A stretch of DNA of 64,000 nucleotides, from positions 22,943,001 to 23,007,000 of the forward strand of contig NC_092673.1 in NCBI RefSeq assembly GCF_964355755.1, written 5' to 3'. The notes under the pieces are model-generated. The model saw only the letters and a program-made list of their open reading frames with translations, was not told the DNA's origin and made no database searches. The stretch is from Antedon mediterranea (lineage: Eukaryota; Echinodermata; Crinoidea; Comatulida; Antedonidae). Position numbers and translations under genes: made by a program. Below are positions 10,815-25,000 of the stretch, piece by piece; position 1 is the first letter of the stretch, and every line of letters starts with the position of its first letter.

Positions 10815-12722
10815 TATTCTGCGCCTGACGTGTTTATAATAATTTGCCTTTAAACAAAATCATAATTAATGTATTGTTACAGGTTTTTTTATGTTTTATC
10901 ATAAGTAGATCTATCTTGTTTATATGCATATCACCCTTACTTAAGTCTACGCACCTTTGTTATTTTATTTTGTACCTATTTTTACTGTTTTTTACACAAG
11001 ATTAATGTTATTGTTTTAATTAGAATTTGGGCTTTAACGTAAAAATAAACAAAATTGTTTTACCATTTTTTAAAGAGTTATTTTTCTGGCTTTTTGTTCA
11101 AGCTTTATTAATATAATATGCCTGTTGTGATGTTAGTCAAGTACCACATGGCTAGTCTTTTAAAATAGCAGATTGTAGCAGCCAGCATAGAATAAAGAAC
11201 AATAGGCAAATCAATACACTATTTGCTTGGGCTCAAATTGGAAAGGTGGAGAAGCGTGGTGAATGCATACAACAAAATGTTATTGTACTGCATGACCAAT
11301 TCAATAGATATTTTGTCAATGGATCAGGAAAATAATAATAAAAATGAAATATTACTTAACTCACAAACAATCAAAAATATTTCCTAATGTATTAATTATT
11401 ATATTAATTTATTTATAATATTATTCATATATTTATTCAAGGTTTATTAAAATATATTTCAGTTGTAGCAAAAGCTGAATTAATAATATAATATTGACAT
11501 TAAAGATAATAAAATGTATTATAAATGAAATACTTTATCATGAACAAACTTATGTTATGTAAACCACCACCAAAACAGTCCAGTCAAAATGTAGTTTCAA
11601 GTACAGTAGGCCTATTGATACTAAATTCATATTCAACAATTTAATTATGTACAGAATTTGATTATTATATTACTGAGGGCTGGACTCAATTTTAGTGATC
11701 ACCCTATTTTCTAGCTTTTTCCAAAATAATATCTAAATCTATTTTTATGTAGAATTTTAGAAAATAAAATTTTCAATACAGTACTACTGTATGCTAAGCA
11801 ATTTTGAGACGAAAACGTTTTTGAACAGAGTTGTTATTCACTGGCTCTCAGTTTGTAATGTCATACAGTATGCCGCTCTATTATATTTTTTTTACCTTCT
11901 TTTTGAATTTTTTTTTTTCTCTCAGAATGTCCCTTGAATTTGTTTCATTGTTGTTTTTTTACATCTATTATTTATTAAATTCGTTTCTGTAATTTCTGGC
12001 CCAACACAAGACAAACTATCTGCAGTTAGTATATCTTTAAAAAGATGGTTTAAGTAACAGTATAGTAACATACTGTATTAAAAAATATTGAAGAAATTCA
12101 TCTTGTTTGAAAATACAAGTATTGTTTAAATTTATGAGTATACGGTTGCATATCACAGCACCAAATTACATTGCTTCATACCAGCTGTGAAGTATTGATG
12201 TTTTATCGTTACAGTCATAAATGCTCATTTGCATAACAATTAAATCAAAATTAGGCTTCAGTTCTATGTATGTTTACATATCAACCCTAGTTTTAAATAA
12301 TGGTAATGTTTTATTTTATTCCGTTATACAGTATTTGCACGTATTTGATTTGTCATTGTTTTATTAGTCTTCAGGATCTAATCTAATTGGTACAGTAGAT
12401 ATACTTATCATATTAATCATTTTATCAGATTTCCCATCTACTGTATGTTTAAGAACTTTTAATTTTGTACTAAATGTTGAAATAGTCAAGGAATGAATTT
12501 TAACAAATTTTAAAATTAACTAAATTTTAAAATAAAACACTAGAAAGCTCACCGAGTTACAGTACAATATTCTGAAAAAAATATTTATGTATTTTGAATA
12601 ATAATAAATATTGATAAATAAAGGTAGTAACATAATATTCACTTTTATGTTTATGAGGGTCACAAAAACAATTTAATGCTTGGATTATACACTAAAAAAA
12701 TTTATAATAAAATTATAGAAAC
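10815..12722. other. No gene seen; AT-rich intergenic or 5' intron of crumbs
   Basis: Low-complexity AT-rich sequence with many TACTGTA/TACAGTA words and no coding signal. A splice-acceptor-like tract (tttgttttattttcag) at about 12861-12876 precedes the first crumbs coding exon, so part of this stretch may be a 5' UTR intron. Confidence 0.4.
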
Positions 12723-12827
12723 CAGTGGTGTAATGACTATGAGCGCTCACTTGGCTAAACTACCCATCGTTGGAGGGCCCTTTAGAAGTGCTAAACCTAG
12801 GCCTTTTCCCTTTGTGTTACGCCACTG
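12723..12827. mobile_element. Short hAT-like MITE remnant
   Basis: The ends are CAGTGGTGTAATG and (complement) CAGTGGCGTAACAC, and the interior contains GGAGGGCCC. The same terminal word CAGTGGCGTAAC and GGGGCCCTCC core occur in the intact 99-bp copy at 16425-16523. No clear target duplication is visible for this copy. Confidence 0.5.
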
Positions 12828-12995
12828 AAACATATTAATACTAATACCATGTCTTCTTTTTTTGTTTTATTTTCAGATTGGCCATAAATTGCTTGATGTC
12901 ACACGGGTTAGCAATGTGAAAGGAGCCTGTCTGCCGTAATTTGTTTTCATTTATAGTTTTGTTGTATAGCTGTGCTGTACTGTCTCTTACCAACA

Positions 12996-13089
12996 ATGTT
13001 ATCCAACTCAAGTAGACTGCTATTCCAATCTAGAAAATCAAGACTAAAATGTTTTTACATATTACTAGGACTTTGTGTATTTTGTACAG
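12996..13089 (+). other. crb: crumbs exon 1: start codon and signal peptide
   Basis: The ATG at 12996 begins [18 protein letters not shown] followed by [14 protein letters not shown], a hydrophobic signal-peptide core after a basic stretch. The donor is cag|gtaagt at 13090. Upstream, an in-frame stop (TAG within CTGTATAGC-type sequence) and a possible acceptor at about 12876 suggest that the exon also carries 5' UTR. Confidence 0.75.
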
Positions 13090-16000
13090 GTAAGTGAAGA
13101 TTTTTGGGCTAACTGGACCTTACTCTTGACTTAACCCGTCAATTTCTGCACATATTGCATACTGTTTGCCTACGGGGGATGTTAAATCTGTCTTCTACAT
13201 CGCCCTGGTTGTATAGTTATAGAAATGTTAGAAATGCTGAATTATGTTTTATATTATTATCATTCTTTTGCAAAACATGTTTGATTGCTGTACCTTTTAT
13301 TTGCTTCCATATTTATTACAAATTTCAGGTTTTATAATTTAATTTTGATTATTTATCTTGCAGTTGTGCAAAACACAGCAGCCCAAACTAATCAAGAAAA
13401 ATTCATAGATATTGACGGTTACATCAAATACAATGCAGTCAGCGACACGAATAATAATTATTTACGAGGAGCCGGGAATGTTCTTGAGATTCGTTTTCGT
13501 TACTGCAATGATTACGGGATGTTGTTGTACCAAAATGGCGGAAATAGTGGTACGGAGCAGAACTACTTCTTTGCTCTTGGAGTCAACTCCCAGAGAATTT
13601 ATTTAGAATGGCGAGTGTCAAGTTCTTTAATAGAAGTAAGTAAACTTTTATGATCTTGTTTAAATTGTTAACAAATAATTTGTTAACAACTAATTATTAG
13701 TTTTAATTTGTTTTATTATTCAATAGATATTATAGATTGAATTTAAAACTGAATAAATCTTTAGTTTGCTTTGCTTTTTTTTTTCGGCTACAGATACAGT
13801 AAAGATTGAAAATAGGACTGAATAAATCTGTAGTTTACTTTGCTTTTTATTTCAGCTATAGATACAGTATTATAGATTAAATTTAGGACTGAATAAATTT
13901 GTAACTTGATTTTTCTTTTTATTCCATAGCTATACATTGGTGAGGGTAATCTACAACCGAACACAACATACAGTGTAATAATATACAACCTGGGAACACC
14001 ATTTGTAGGCAGTACTTTTGCCACAATTAATAGTCAGCCAGTGACTGTAGACTTTTTAACACCCTTCTCGCAAGGGGGACTTGATATGACATTACTTGCT
14101 GGAGATCTTTACATAGGAGGCTACGAAAATGTTAACGACCTCCGTGTGAATACTGAACGTTTAAACGGATATTTAGTTACATGTGTGCAATATATTAGGA
14201 CTGATCAAACAACGATAAATCTAGATTTGTCTAGTGAACAGTATGGTGTTAGAGATGGTTGTCCAAATAATTTCTGTGCTCCTCCAACTGTTATCACTGT
14301 GGAATCAAGTACCGGTTATCTCGCTGTTAACCACCCATTACCTCCAGGAACAAGAACTATTATTGTACTTAAATTCAGAACAAGGTAATCAACTGAAAAT
14401 CAGACATTCTGTATTTTTAAAGCTCCGTCAACATTGTCAAACTTTGTGTGACAAAAAATTGTCCACAATATTTAAGCATATTACTACCATATTTCGGCGC
14501 TATCACACTTTTTTTTGTCAAATCAGAGTTTTAGGGCCAAATTTTATGCAGTTTATAAAAAAAATATTTTAAAAAAATCCTGATAATTTGCAGCCCTAGG
14601 GTTTTACTTTTAAAAGGTGATTTTACTGTTTGTTAATGTTAGAACCAGCCCACACTTCTCATCATGAGTGATTTTAAACTATTAAAAAAAAAGAATTCTT
14701 TACTATACTGGATGACCTTCAAGAGTACAGGACCAAAATCAGCACTCCAGTCGACAGTCCCATGTGTAATCTTCTCTTTAATAGTGTACCTCGGCTTTAC
14801 CCTCCATCTAAAGGATGCAATGAGAGTAAAGTATCTTGCGTACTGTAATTCAACCTAATCCAATGCCTCTTATATGCTAGTCCGATATCTTTACGCACTC
14901 TCAAAACTGTTTTTAGTTCTGGTACAGATCTTAAACTTTATATTTTTCTTTACAGAGCATCAAATGGAATGCTCCTATACTTTGGTGGGCCGGCATATCT
15001 CACTGTCTATATGGACAGTGGCAGGTTGATTCTTGGACTTAACACTAAAGTAAGCTATTGATACTATACTGAATTATAGCTAGTTATACCCCTTTTACAC
15101 CGCCAGTAAAAATGCGGAGTTGATCCGGAATTGTATAACCCGAGTCGTACCCGGGACGCAAAAATGCGGAAATGTAGGTCGGTGTTTTTGTGTGTATTGC
15201 CATAAAATAAAATTGTGGGAGGTATAATGAGCAGACCGTTACTATGGTGTCTTCATGCGTGAGAGGGCGATATTTCGATTGATCTAGAACATTTACACGG
15301 GTTGGTATTTTTTCAGTGTAAATACACGCAACCCGTGTCATTCCCGTGTTATGAATCAGGTGTGAAAAGAAAATTTATCCGGACACGCCACGGGTTTGTT
15401 ATACGCTCAGCGGTGTAAAAGGGGTATAATTAACATATCGTTTGAATAAATATTATTTAAAGAGAATAAATATAGAATTGTAAATGTGCAAATTAGTTTT
15501 ACATACAATCCTATGTTGATTGTTGTTATTTTTCAATATTTTTATTCATTACTTTGTTTTTGAATTCATTTTCATAATCTTGTCTTGTTTTAGGGTGAAG
15601 GTGAAGGAGCATTTTCCAACCCATCATTCCTCACGTACAATGATGGCGCTTACTATTCAATACGAATATCACGTGAGGGCGGTGTTGCCAAGATGGAGAA
15701 TGACATGGGTGTTGAACTTGCTCGAGTACAATACAGTAAGTATATTAATGATATAATTATCTAAATTACAATCTAAAAAAACCTGATTTTTTTTAAAATA
15801 ATAAGTTGAACATTTATAATTGTACTATAATGCTCTGTAATCTTTGAATAAAGAAAGGAATAAAGAACACTTATGAAAGAAATATTTTATGAATAGACAG
15901 ATTTAATGATTATATACAATACGAAAGATACCTCAGGGCAGGTTTCACAGTAAAATTCCTGGTCATTTTGATATCCAATGTTTATGGATGGATGTGTCCT

Positions 16001-19000
16001 ATATCAGAAGTGTGTAATAATAACTCATAGTACGCTTTTTGATTTGAATACAGTAACATTCCAAATGTTTGACTAAACATAAAAACTCTAAATTTATTCT
16101 GTTTTAGCCTAAATTTTATTTTCTAAATTTTATCTTATTTTTTTGCCCGTGTCTTTTAGCTGGGGCCGCACAAACACTGAATGCAGGAGAACTAATGGTT
16201 GGTGGTGTGCGAGACACCGGCGTGATTCCAGCACCGTTTCCTACTAGTGCTTTGGTATCTTTACGTGGATGCTTTGAAGGATTGCGTTTTATCACGTACA
16301 GTATTTCCACAGAACCGCCTGAGCTCATTGACTTTGACGAGCAGGTGAAGGATGAAAGGTAATTTTTTTTTAATTTAGTTTTTTTCTCACATACAGTATT
16401 TCATCACAACAATAGCATAGTATTCAGTGGCGTAACGTTAACACTCCCAAGGGGCCCTCCAAATCTAGGCAGTTGCATTGACCACTGGGACCCCTGGGTT
16501 TAGCTCATAGCCGTTTCGCCACGATAGTATTACTTAGCTTGTTTCACTCTTAAAATGTTAATGACACTATGCCAAACAATCTTGTGTTTTATTTACAGAG
16601 ATGTATCTCATGGCGGCTGTTTCCCAACTCGTGTCTGTGAACCAGAATGTCCAGCGCCCTCACAAGCTTGTAACTTTGAATGCTACTGTGCCCCTGGCTT
16701 TGAAGTCCTCTTTGCAAGCCCTCTACAGTGCAGAAATATCAATGATTGTGCCCCTAACCCATGTCTTAATGGCGCAACATGTCTGGACGGTATTCAAGAT
16801 TATACATGCCAATGTACAATTGAATTCAATAAGGGTAAGTGAAGTTATGTATATAAAGTAGCCACATTTAAGCAAATTACCCATGCAATGTTCTAATACT
16901 GTAAAACCAGAAATGTGCGCATTAAACTTGGGAAATTCGCCAATGATTTTCAGAACTTTCAGTAGACCTAATACAATAGCTCATGCATTAGCGTCTTTAT
17001 ACCACAAAAGTCGCGCATATGTGATCTTGTTCAATATTTACTTGTTTGTACTTTATTTTTCAAATTCGCAAAAGTTTTATTTCACGAAAATGGCTGATGT
17101 AACCGATTCGCGAAAGTTTCTGGTTTTAAAATAATCAATTTAAGCTAACTATTAACTGTTTATCAATGCTTCAACTTTTATTATTTTTAACTTTTATTTC
17201 TATAGGTAAAAATTGTTCAATTCCAAACTTCTGCATCCCAAACCAGTGCTTGAACAATGGACAATGTAACGACGGATTGAATGGCTTCAACTGCACATGT
17301 GCACCAGGATACACAGGAACGTTATGTGCAATTGAAATAGATGAATGTCAGAGTGGACCATGCAAGAATAACGCATTCTGTGTCGACCAAATTGCTGGAT
17401 ATATCTGCCAATGTCGTCCAGGTAAGAATGATAATGATAATTCATATTTTAGAATTCATAATTTTCATGAGATATCTATGAAATCACAAATCAAATAAAA
17501 CTGTTCAACTAAACAACATTTTTTTTAATAGGTTTTACTGGCTCTGATTGCGAGATTGATATCGATGAATGTGCGTCTTTCCCGTGTTTAAATGCTGCGA
17601 CCTGCACAGACTTTGTTAATGGCTATACATGCTCATGTGCACCTGGATGGACTGGTTTGTACCATTTTGTTTCTTGGGGTGTTTGACATTTGTCAGTTGT
17701 GTACATATTTTTCAAATATAAGAATGTATGTTTTCCCCTCAATATGGTCTAATAATGAAGTACCAGTTATTATTATTATTAATCATGACAGTGTCTATAT
17801 GACGTAAGTAATAATGTAACTTGTTTGCATTTTTTTAAAACTAGGCACAACTTGTGCAGCTAACATCGACGAATGTCAGAGCAACCCATGTCGTAATGGG
17901 GCAATCTGCATAGATCAAGTCAATGCATACTTTTGCCAGTGTATGCCCGGCTGGGAGGGCGCCATCTGCAATCAAGACGTGAATGAGTGCGCATCCGTGC
18001 CTTGTCTGAATGGTGGTTTATGCACACATGGTATTAACTTCTACTCGTGTATATGTGCTCCAGGCTGGACTGGCAATAACTGCGAACAGGACATCAATGA
18101 GTGTTTATCGGTGCCTTGTCAAAATGGGGCGCTGTGTGTTGATTTGGTTAATTCATTTACATGCCAGTGCTCTGAAGGGTAAGTAAGAGTTCCTCTGAAA
18201 TATCTTCAGGGCAGAGAGACTGATTTAATTTAGCAAGCAAAAACTTGCAATGACCAACAACATGCAAACACTTATAGATTCTATTATTTATTAATTTCAA
18301 CCATTTCTAAGAAGCATTTTTAGTTTCCATTGTCTAGCATTCCAATGCTTCAAATTGAACAAAAGTGTTATTCTCACCATTGTATATTTTATCACTGTAC
18401 CAACACACACTCTGCTTGTTTCTCAAAACTAAACTTAAAACAATTTCAGCACTACATCCATTTATCTTTTATGATCCTATAATTTTTACAACATTTATTT
18501 TGTCACCATTATGGTAAAGTGATCTTAATAATGGTTTTTTATTTATTTTTGTTCTTTTTTCATTTTGTTTGCGATTCTGATTTTTTTACCTGTTATTATT
18601 ATTTTATTACCGTTATTGAATAAATGTTATTGAACTTAGAACTTAAACTTGGAACTTGGTATACTTTCAAGGGACATGATAAGAATCTGTTTAACAATCA
18701 ATATTTCAATTACAGTATTTGTGTTATACAATAGATTTTTTAATAATACATACTGATTTATTGAATTATTTGTAGGTATGAGGGGCGTTTGTGTGACGTT
18801 AACATAGATGAATGTGCGTCATTCCCGTGTTTGAACGGTGGAACTTGTAGTGATCGTATCAACGGTTACCTCTGTCAGTGCCCACCTGCTTGGAAGGGAC
18901 TACTATGCGAGACCGAAGTCAACGAATGCGAATCATCCCCATGTCGAAACTCTGCAACCTGCAATGATGACATTGGTTACTTCACCTGCTCATGTTTGTC

Positions 19001-22000
19001 TGGTTTTGTCGGGACCTTCTGCGAGATCGATGTCGACGAATGCATTAGCTTACCTTGTTTGAATGGAGGAGGTTGCAATGATGTCATCAATGGTTACACA
19101 TGTTCGTGTGCATCTGGTTTTCAAGGGATCATTTGCGAAATTGATATTAACGAATGTGCTTCATCTCCGTGTTTGAATTCCGGTACGTGTCTGGATATTG
19201 TGAATGGTTACCAATGTGCATGCTCATCTGGCTGGACCGGTGCACGATGCGGAGAAGAGGTCAATGAATGCGACTCAAATCCGTGTCAGAATTCTGGAAC
19301 ATGCATTGACCGTGTCAATAGTTTCTTTTGCAATTGTCCAGCTGGTTTTGAAGGTTTCAGATGCGATATCGATATTGATGAATGTGTTGGTAACATATGT
19401 CAAAATGGTGCAACATGCATAGATGGATTCAACTCCTACTCATGTCAGTGCCCACCAGGATGGGAGGGTGCTTTCTGTGAGCAGGACCTAGACGAGTGCC
19501 TCTCTGACCCTTGCGAGAATGGTGGTGTCTGTTACAACCGTGTTAATGGCTTTTTATGTCAGTGCCCGTCTAATTTTCAAGGCCCAATTTGCGATCTTGA
19601 TGTGAATGAATGTCTTACCGCGTTTCCATGTAATCCTCAACGAACATCCTGGTGTAATAATACATACGGTGACTTCTCTTGCATTTGTAATCCTGGTTTT
19701 TTTGGGAAGACTTGCGATGAAGATGTTAACGAATGTGAAAGTAGCCCATGCTTTTTTGATGGAACGTGCATTGATCTTGAAAACGGCTATCGTTGTGAAT
19801 GTGGTGAAGAGTTCGTAGGTGACCGTTGCGAGGCTATCTTGCGTAATTGCAACTTTAACCCATGTGGCCAGAATTCTGTCTGTGTCGAGCATCCAACAGG
19901 TATAGTATTCCACTTTATTCTCAACTTCATTTTATTTGTTGACCATACACCTTTGCATCGGTGGCACTCACAATATGCGGTGTGGTCCAAGAAACCATAC
20001 AGAACAGAACAAATTGAAAAATAAAAAAACATGATAAACTAAACTAAAAAAAAACACAAATAAAAACTATTTATTAAAATGTTATCAATTCTGAAATTCA
20101 GTTTTAAAAAATTTAATAGAAATAGAAATCTAACAATAAATGCCTGAAATAAGGCCTAATTTGACCACAATAAGCTAAAATCATTTGGATTGCCTCATTT
20201 TATTTTGCAGGTGGGCACACATGTTATTGTATCCCAGGCTTCTATGGTGATGTATGTGAGCTACAAGCCAATGAATGTGGATCCTCCCCATGTAGTAATG
20301 GAGGAACCTGTATAGATTTTATTAATGAATATAACTGTACCTGTCTACCTGGTAAGTTTCAGCTGATACAACTAACTTTCCCACATATATTTTTCCACAA
20401 CATCAACACTGTATTTTGGTATATATTTATGTAATTTGCAACATATCTATAACCTTAGAATTATTATTATTATTTAATTATATCAATGAATCTGTAAAAG
20501 AAGAATTGAAATGCAAAATCAGTGTTTCCTTTTACTTATTGTATAAGGTGCAACCCTTGGTTTGTTGATAATCTTTACTGTCTGTTCTGTTCAATAACAG
20601 AACATTTTTAACATACATGAACCACATTTTTGTTTTGGTTTCATTTTAGGTTTTGATGGATCCAACTGTGAATTTGACATAAACGAGTGCTCCAGTAGCC
20701 CATGCTTAAATGGAGCAATTTGCATTGAGCCTCAGCTTGATATGTACCAGTGTCAGTGTCTGCAGGGCTATGAGGGTGATAACTGTGAGATTGATATCAA
20801 TGAATGTGAGGTTTTCACACCTTGCCAGTCATATCAAGTGTGCATTGATCTCATAAACAATGCAATGTAAGTAAACAAGGAATTGGATTTAATGAACAGT
20901 GACAGTCTACTGTTATGAAACTTAAGGTCCCTGCTTTTGCAAAAAAATAGAGTTAGAACAATTTTCCTATTGAGAACCAAGACTTCTGTAAGCGTTTTCA
21001 ATCAAATTGTTTGATGTATTTATTAATAGGGAGGTTTCGCAACCTTACGAATACGATAACGAAAACGGATACATCATACATTTGTGAAACTTTTGAGCTG
21101 ATCCCCATTTCATATTCGTAAAGTGTATTCGTGTTGACGAATATCACCAGTCATATTCGTAACTACAAAACGAGTATAGTTTTTGATCTATTTTGCACAT
21201 TTTGCATTTGAATTAGGAATGATTCATGATTATAATATAATTATAGATTTATTGAAAGTAATTTACTAAAATGCCAGGTCAATTTAGATAAATAGCAGTT
21301 TTTAAAGTCCTCACTCGCTTTGATGTTATGCTAGGCCTAGACAGCCAAGCACCAAGCAACACGTACCTTCGCTTCGCTCAAATTTACCGCAGTCATATTT
21401 TGGACGCGCCTCAATATTTTGTTGCCATGCGAAACAGATTTTTTTATGGCTTACGAAAACGAATACGTGTGCGTGACGTATCTGTTTTCGTTATCGTATT
21501 CGTAAGATTGCGAAACCTCTCTAATAACTAAGTCTCTGCTGAGTTTGTAGCAATGTATAATGTTGTATGCAGTGCCCCAATGAAAACAGTTTGAACTTTT
21601 TTGGGCTACCCTGGGTAGAAATGTAATAATAATGATAATTTATGTTTAAATAAAACTAAGATGTGAGCTAAACCACATTTACGGTGAGAAATAGATCACA
21701 GTAAGGAACCTCGGTTATGTACTTAGGGGCACCTTTGAGACCAATAAAATGTGCCCTTAACAAGTGTGTCCCCTGAATAGGAATTAGTTTAAGTGTTAAA
21801 ACATCGTTTGTTTTATTATAAAAATTTCTCCTAAAAAAGGATTCTACTATACTTGATTTATTAAATTTGATATATTAAAACTTGATTAAACATAAACATT
21901 TCCAGGTTGTGTTGCTTATAATTTCAATTTTTTCTATCAATTCTTATCTAGGTGTGAATGTCCTCCTGGTCTTACAGGCTCCAGATGTGAGGTGTACATT

Positions 22001-25000
22001 GACAGTTGCTATAGCAATCCATGCCTCAACGGAGCAACTTGCCTTGATGGTAATTCACGTTATGACTGCATCTGTTCCCGCGGTTACAGCGGAACTAACT
22101 GTGAAGTTGATATTGATATCTGTGATCCAAATCCTTGTTTTCATCGTGGTACCTGTGCTCCGTTTCCATCAACAGAGTTCAATTTGGATTTTACATGCCT
22201 ATGTGCTGAAGGATTCATAGGTAGCTATATTTAATATTGTTATAATGAGCTCTGCAGCTTTGTCCATTGGGCTATATGGGTGATTGTGAAATTGATATGA
22301 TTGAGCTTGTGCCAAACAGATTTTTCTAAAAGCACACCCACAACATCTAGCATTTTGTGTTTTGGTTGTTGTTGATGAATTTGTATCAGCCACAACGCTA
22401 AAATTATAAAGAATATCTACCATTGATATATCAGACCTTTTGATTTATAAAATGTATGTACAAACCATATATATATATATATAGTAATTATAAATTGTTT
22501 TTTTAAAGGTGCTCAGTGTGAAGGTGACATTTACGAGTGCCGCTCAAACCCTTGTCAAAATGGAGGTACATGTATGGAGCTGACCGATGGCCAACAAGGC
22601 TTTGAATGCACATGTACGAGTGAGTTCATTGGTGACGTCTGTGAAGTGGACAGGTATGGGTGTCTCTCTAACCCTTGCATAAATGGTGGCGCTTGTCAAG
22701 ATACAGATACAGGTGAGAAAATGTATAATTTTGTTTACTATTTTTTTAGCTGTACCACCTTCTTATAATGGAATATGAGTGTTTTGATGGCCATTTTCCG
22801 GACTTTAAAATCTGACTTTCACATCCTGATTGACTTTTCTAGACCAACCACAGGAGTGTGGTGTCTCAAGTTAACAAGGCATCAGAGTGAATAAGGTGTG
22901 ACTATTAGGGTTTGTTCCCACCTTGCTACACTGTCCTTTCCTTCAATAATATTCACAAAAATTTATTCCTAAACCTCTATCTACACTATCAAACTTTATG
23001 TGATGTGCCCATATATACACAATGATGTCATATTACTAGCAAATATGAGCAAATCACACTTTTTTTGTCAAACTAGTTTGATATTGTAGACAGAACTTTA
23101 TGTATATATTGTAGGATATCAATGCCAGTGTCCTAGTGGATGGACTGGAATAAACTGTGAGCTTGACATAGATGAATGCCTGAGCATTGGACCCTGTTCC
23201 AATGGGGGACAATGCGTAAACTACTATGGCACGTACGAGTGTGCGTGCGACGTGCATTGGACAGGTCAGCATTGCGAAGTTGATGTACTCGAGTGTGATG
23301 TTCTACCACCAGTCTGCCTCAACGGCGGAGAGTGCGTTGAACAGCTAGGTCTGGATCCGGTCTGCGTCTGCTCCGACGGATTCACAGGACAATTTTGTGA
23401 GGAGAATGTTGATGAATGCGGATCATCTCCTTGTAGAAATGGAGCAACCTGTAATGATGTTGTTGCAGGCTATGTATGTCAGTGTATCCCTGGGTTTGAA
23501 GGTAAGACTGAAATTAATTAAATACATTTTTTTCAATTAATATTATACACTAACTTACATAAATGTTGTGTTCATTTTCCTAAAAGTATATATTGTAGTT
23601 GTACTTATAAAATGTCCTCTTTGATTCATCAATACCAAAAACAACATAAACTTGTTAATTAACATTTTCATAAATAAAAAGTAGGTGCTTTAGTGGACCT
23701 AAAAAAGTATTGTTTTGGAAGAGTCTCCGTTTGTCAGAGAGTTGACTTTACTATCAAATAACTACAAAAGATGTAGTTATATCTTGGTATCATTTTTTGT
23801 ACTGTTTGTAAATTTAAATGTAGAAATCACCCTTGTCTTACCACCTAACCTAGGCTGAATTGTGCACATGTTTGAACAGCGCACCTTTCATCTTCCTTAA
23901 GAGTTCATTCATGTCGTACATTTACCACCAAATAGCATTCATTTGTCTGTTTTTCTAATCCACTTTTCTAGTACAATTCCGTTATTCTAACCAAAGTTCA
24001 ATTTATGTTACTTTTTCTTTTATATTAAGGTGAAACATGTTTGGATAATATAGATGAGTGCACATCAAACCCATGTATTAATGGAGCCACTTGTGCAGAT
24101 CAACTTAACGGCTATTTCTGTGCATGTCCTTTTGGTTTCAATGGCACACAGTGTGAAGAAGACGTTGATGATTGTACGCCTAACTTCTGTGCCAATGGCG
24201 CCACCTGTATTGATCTTCTAAATTCGTTTACATGTTTGTGCACTCCAGGCTGGGAAGGTATTATGTATTTCTTATTTGAACAATTGGTATTACAGTATGT
24301 ACTCAAAAGAACCAAATACTTTCAGCTATATATGCAACAACCACATTGTATTTCCTTATATATACACAAGGCAGCACAACAGTATTCTAATAGCCGCTAA
24401 TGGTGTATACATCTAAAAGACAAATAAAGTTTCTTATATCTTGTATTATGATTAGTAATTAATTTAACAAAAAACATACTTTCCAAATGCCTTATTCTTT
24501 TGGTATTTAGTATTTGTCCTCAAACTGAGGAAATTCGGATTAGGACCCACGGCAGCCAGCAGTGCAGCGCCTACCAGATCAGCACACCATCAGACGATCC
24601 CTTACTCTTTGCGAATAGTGTACCAAGTTCTTTAACATAACCTTAATATTAATATTCCAGGCCAGTTCTGTACCATTGAGATTGATGAGTGTTTATCAAG
24701 TCCTTGTGAAAATGGAGGCACCTGTGTTGATGAGGTTTATGGCTACATGTGTCAATGCAGGATAGGCTACACAGGTAATGTATTAATGTCATCGACATCA
24801 TCATCTTATCATTATCAGCATCTTAATTTTGTTGATATAAATATTGATTAAAGGCTAAATTCACAGAGTCTGTGCTATAGTATGCTATTGCCTTGTGGAA
24901 ATGATATAAAATGTGTGTCTATGTTACTACATTTATGTACATTACATTAAGTATCAACAACACTGCCTTCAGCATCACTTGTCGTTATCATGTGATTAAA

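Larger units (their letters stand above)
13364..16358 (+). other. crb: crumbs exons 2-6: two N-terminal LamG domains
   Basis: LamG1 runs from about residue 42 to 215 ([62 protein letters not shown]). LamG2 runs from about 245 to 415 ([46 protein letters not shown]). Both show the beta-sandwich pattern with a closing disulphide. Fly and vertebrate Crumbs begin with EGF repeats, so this head is distinctive. Confidence 0.75.
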
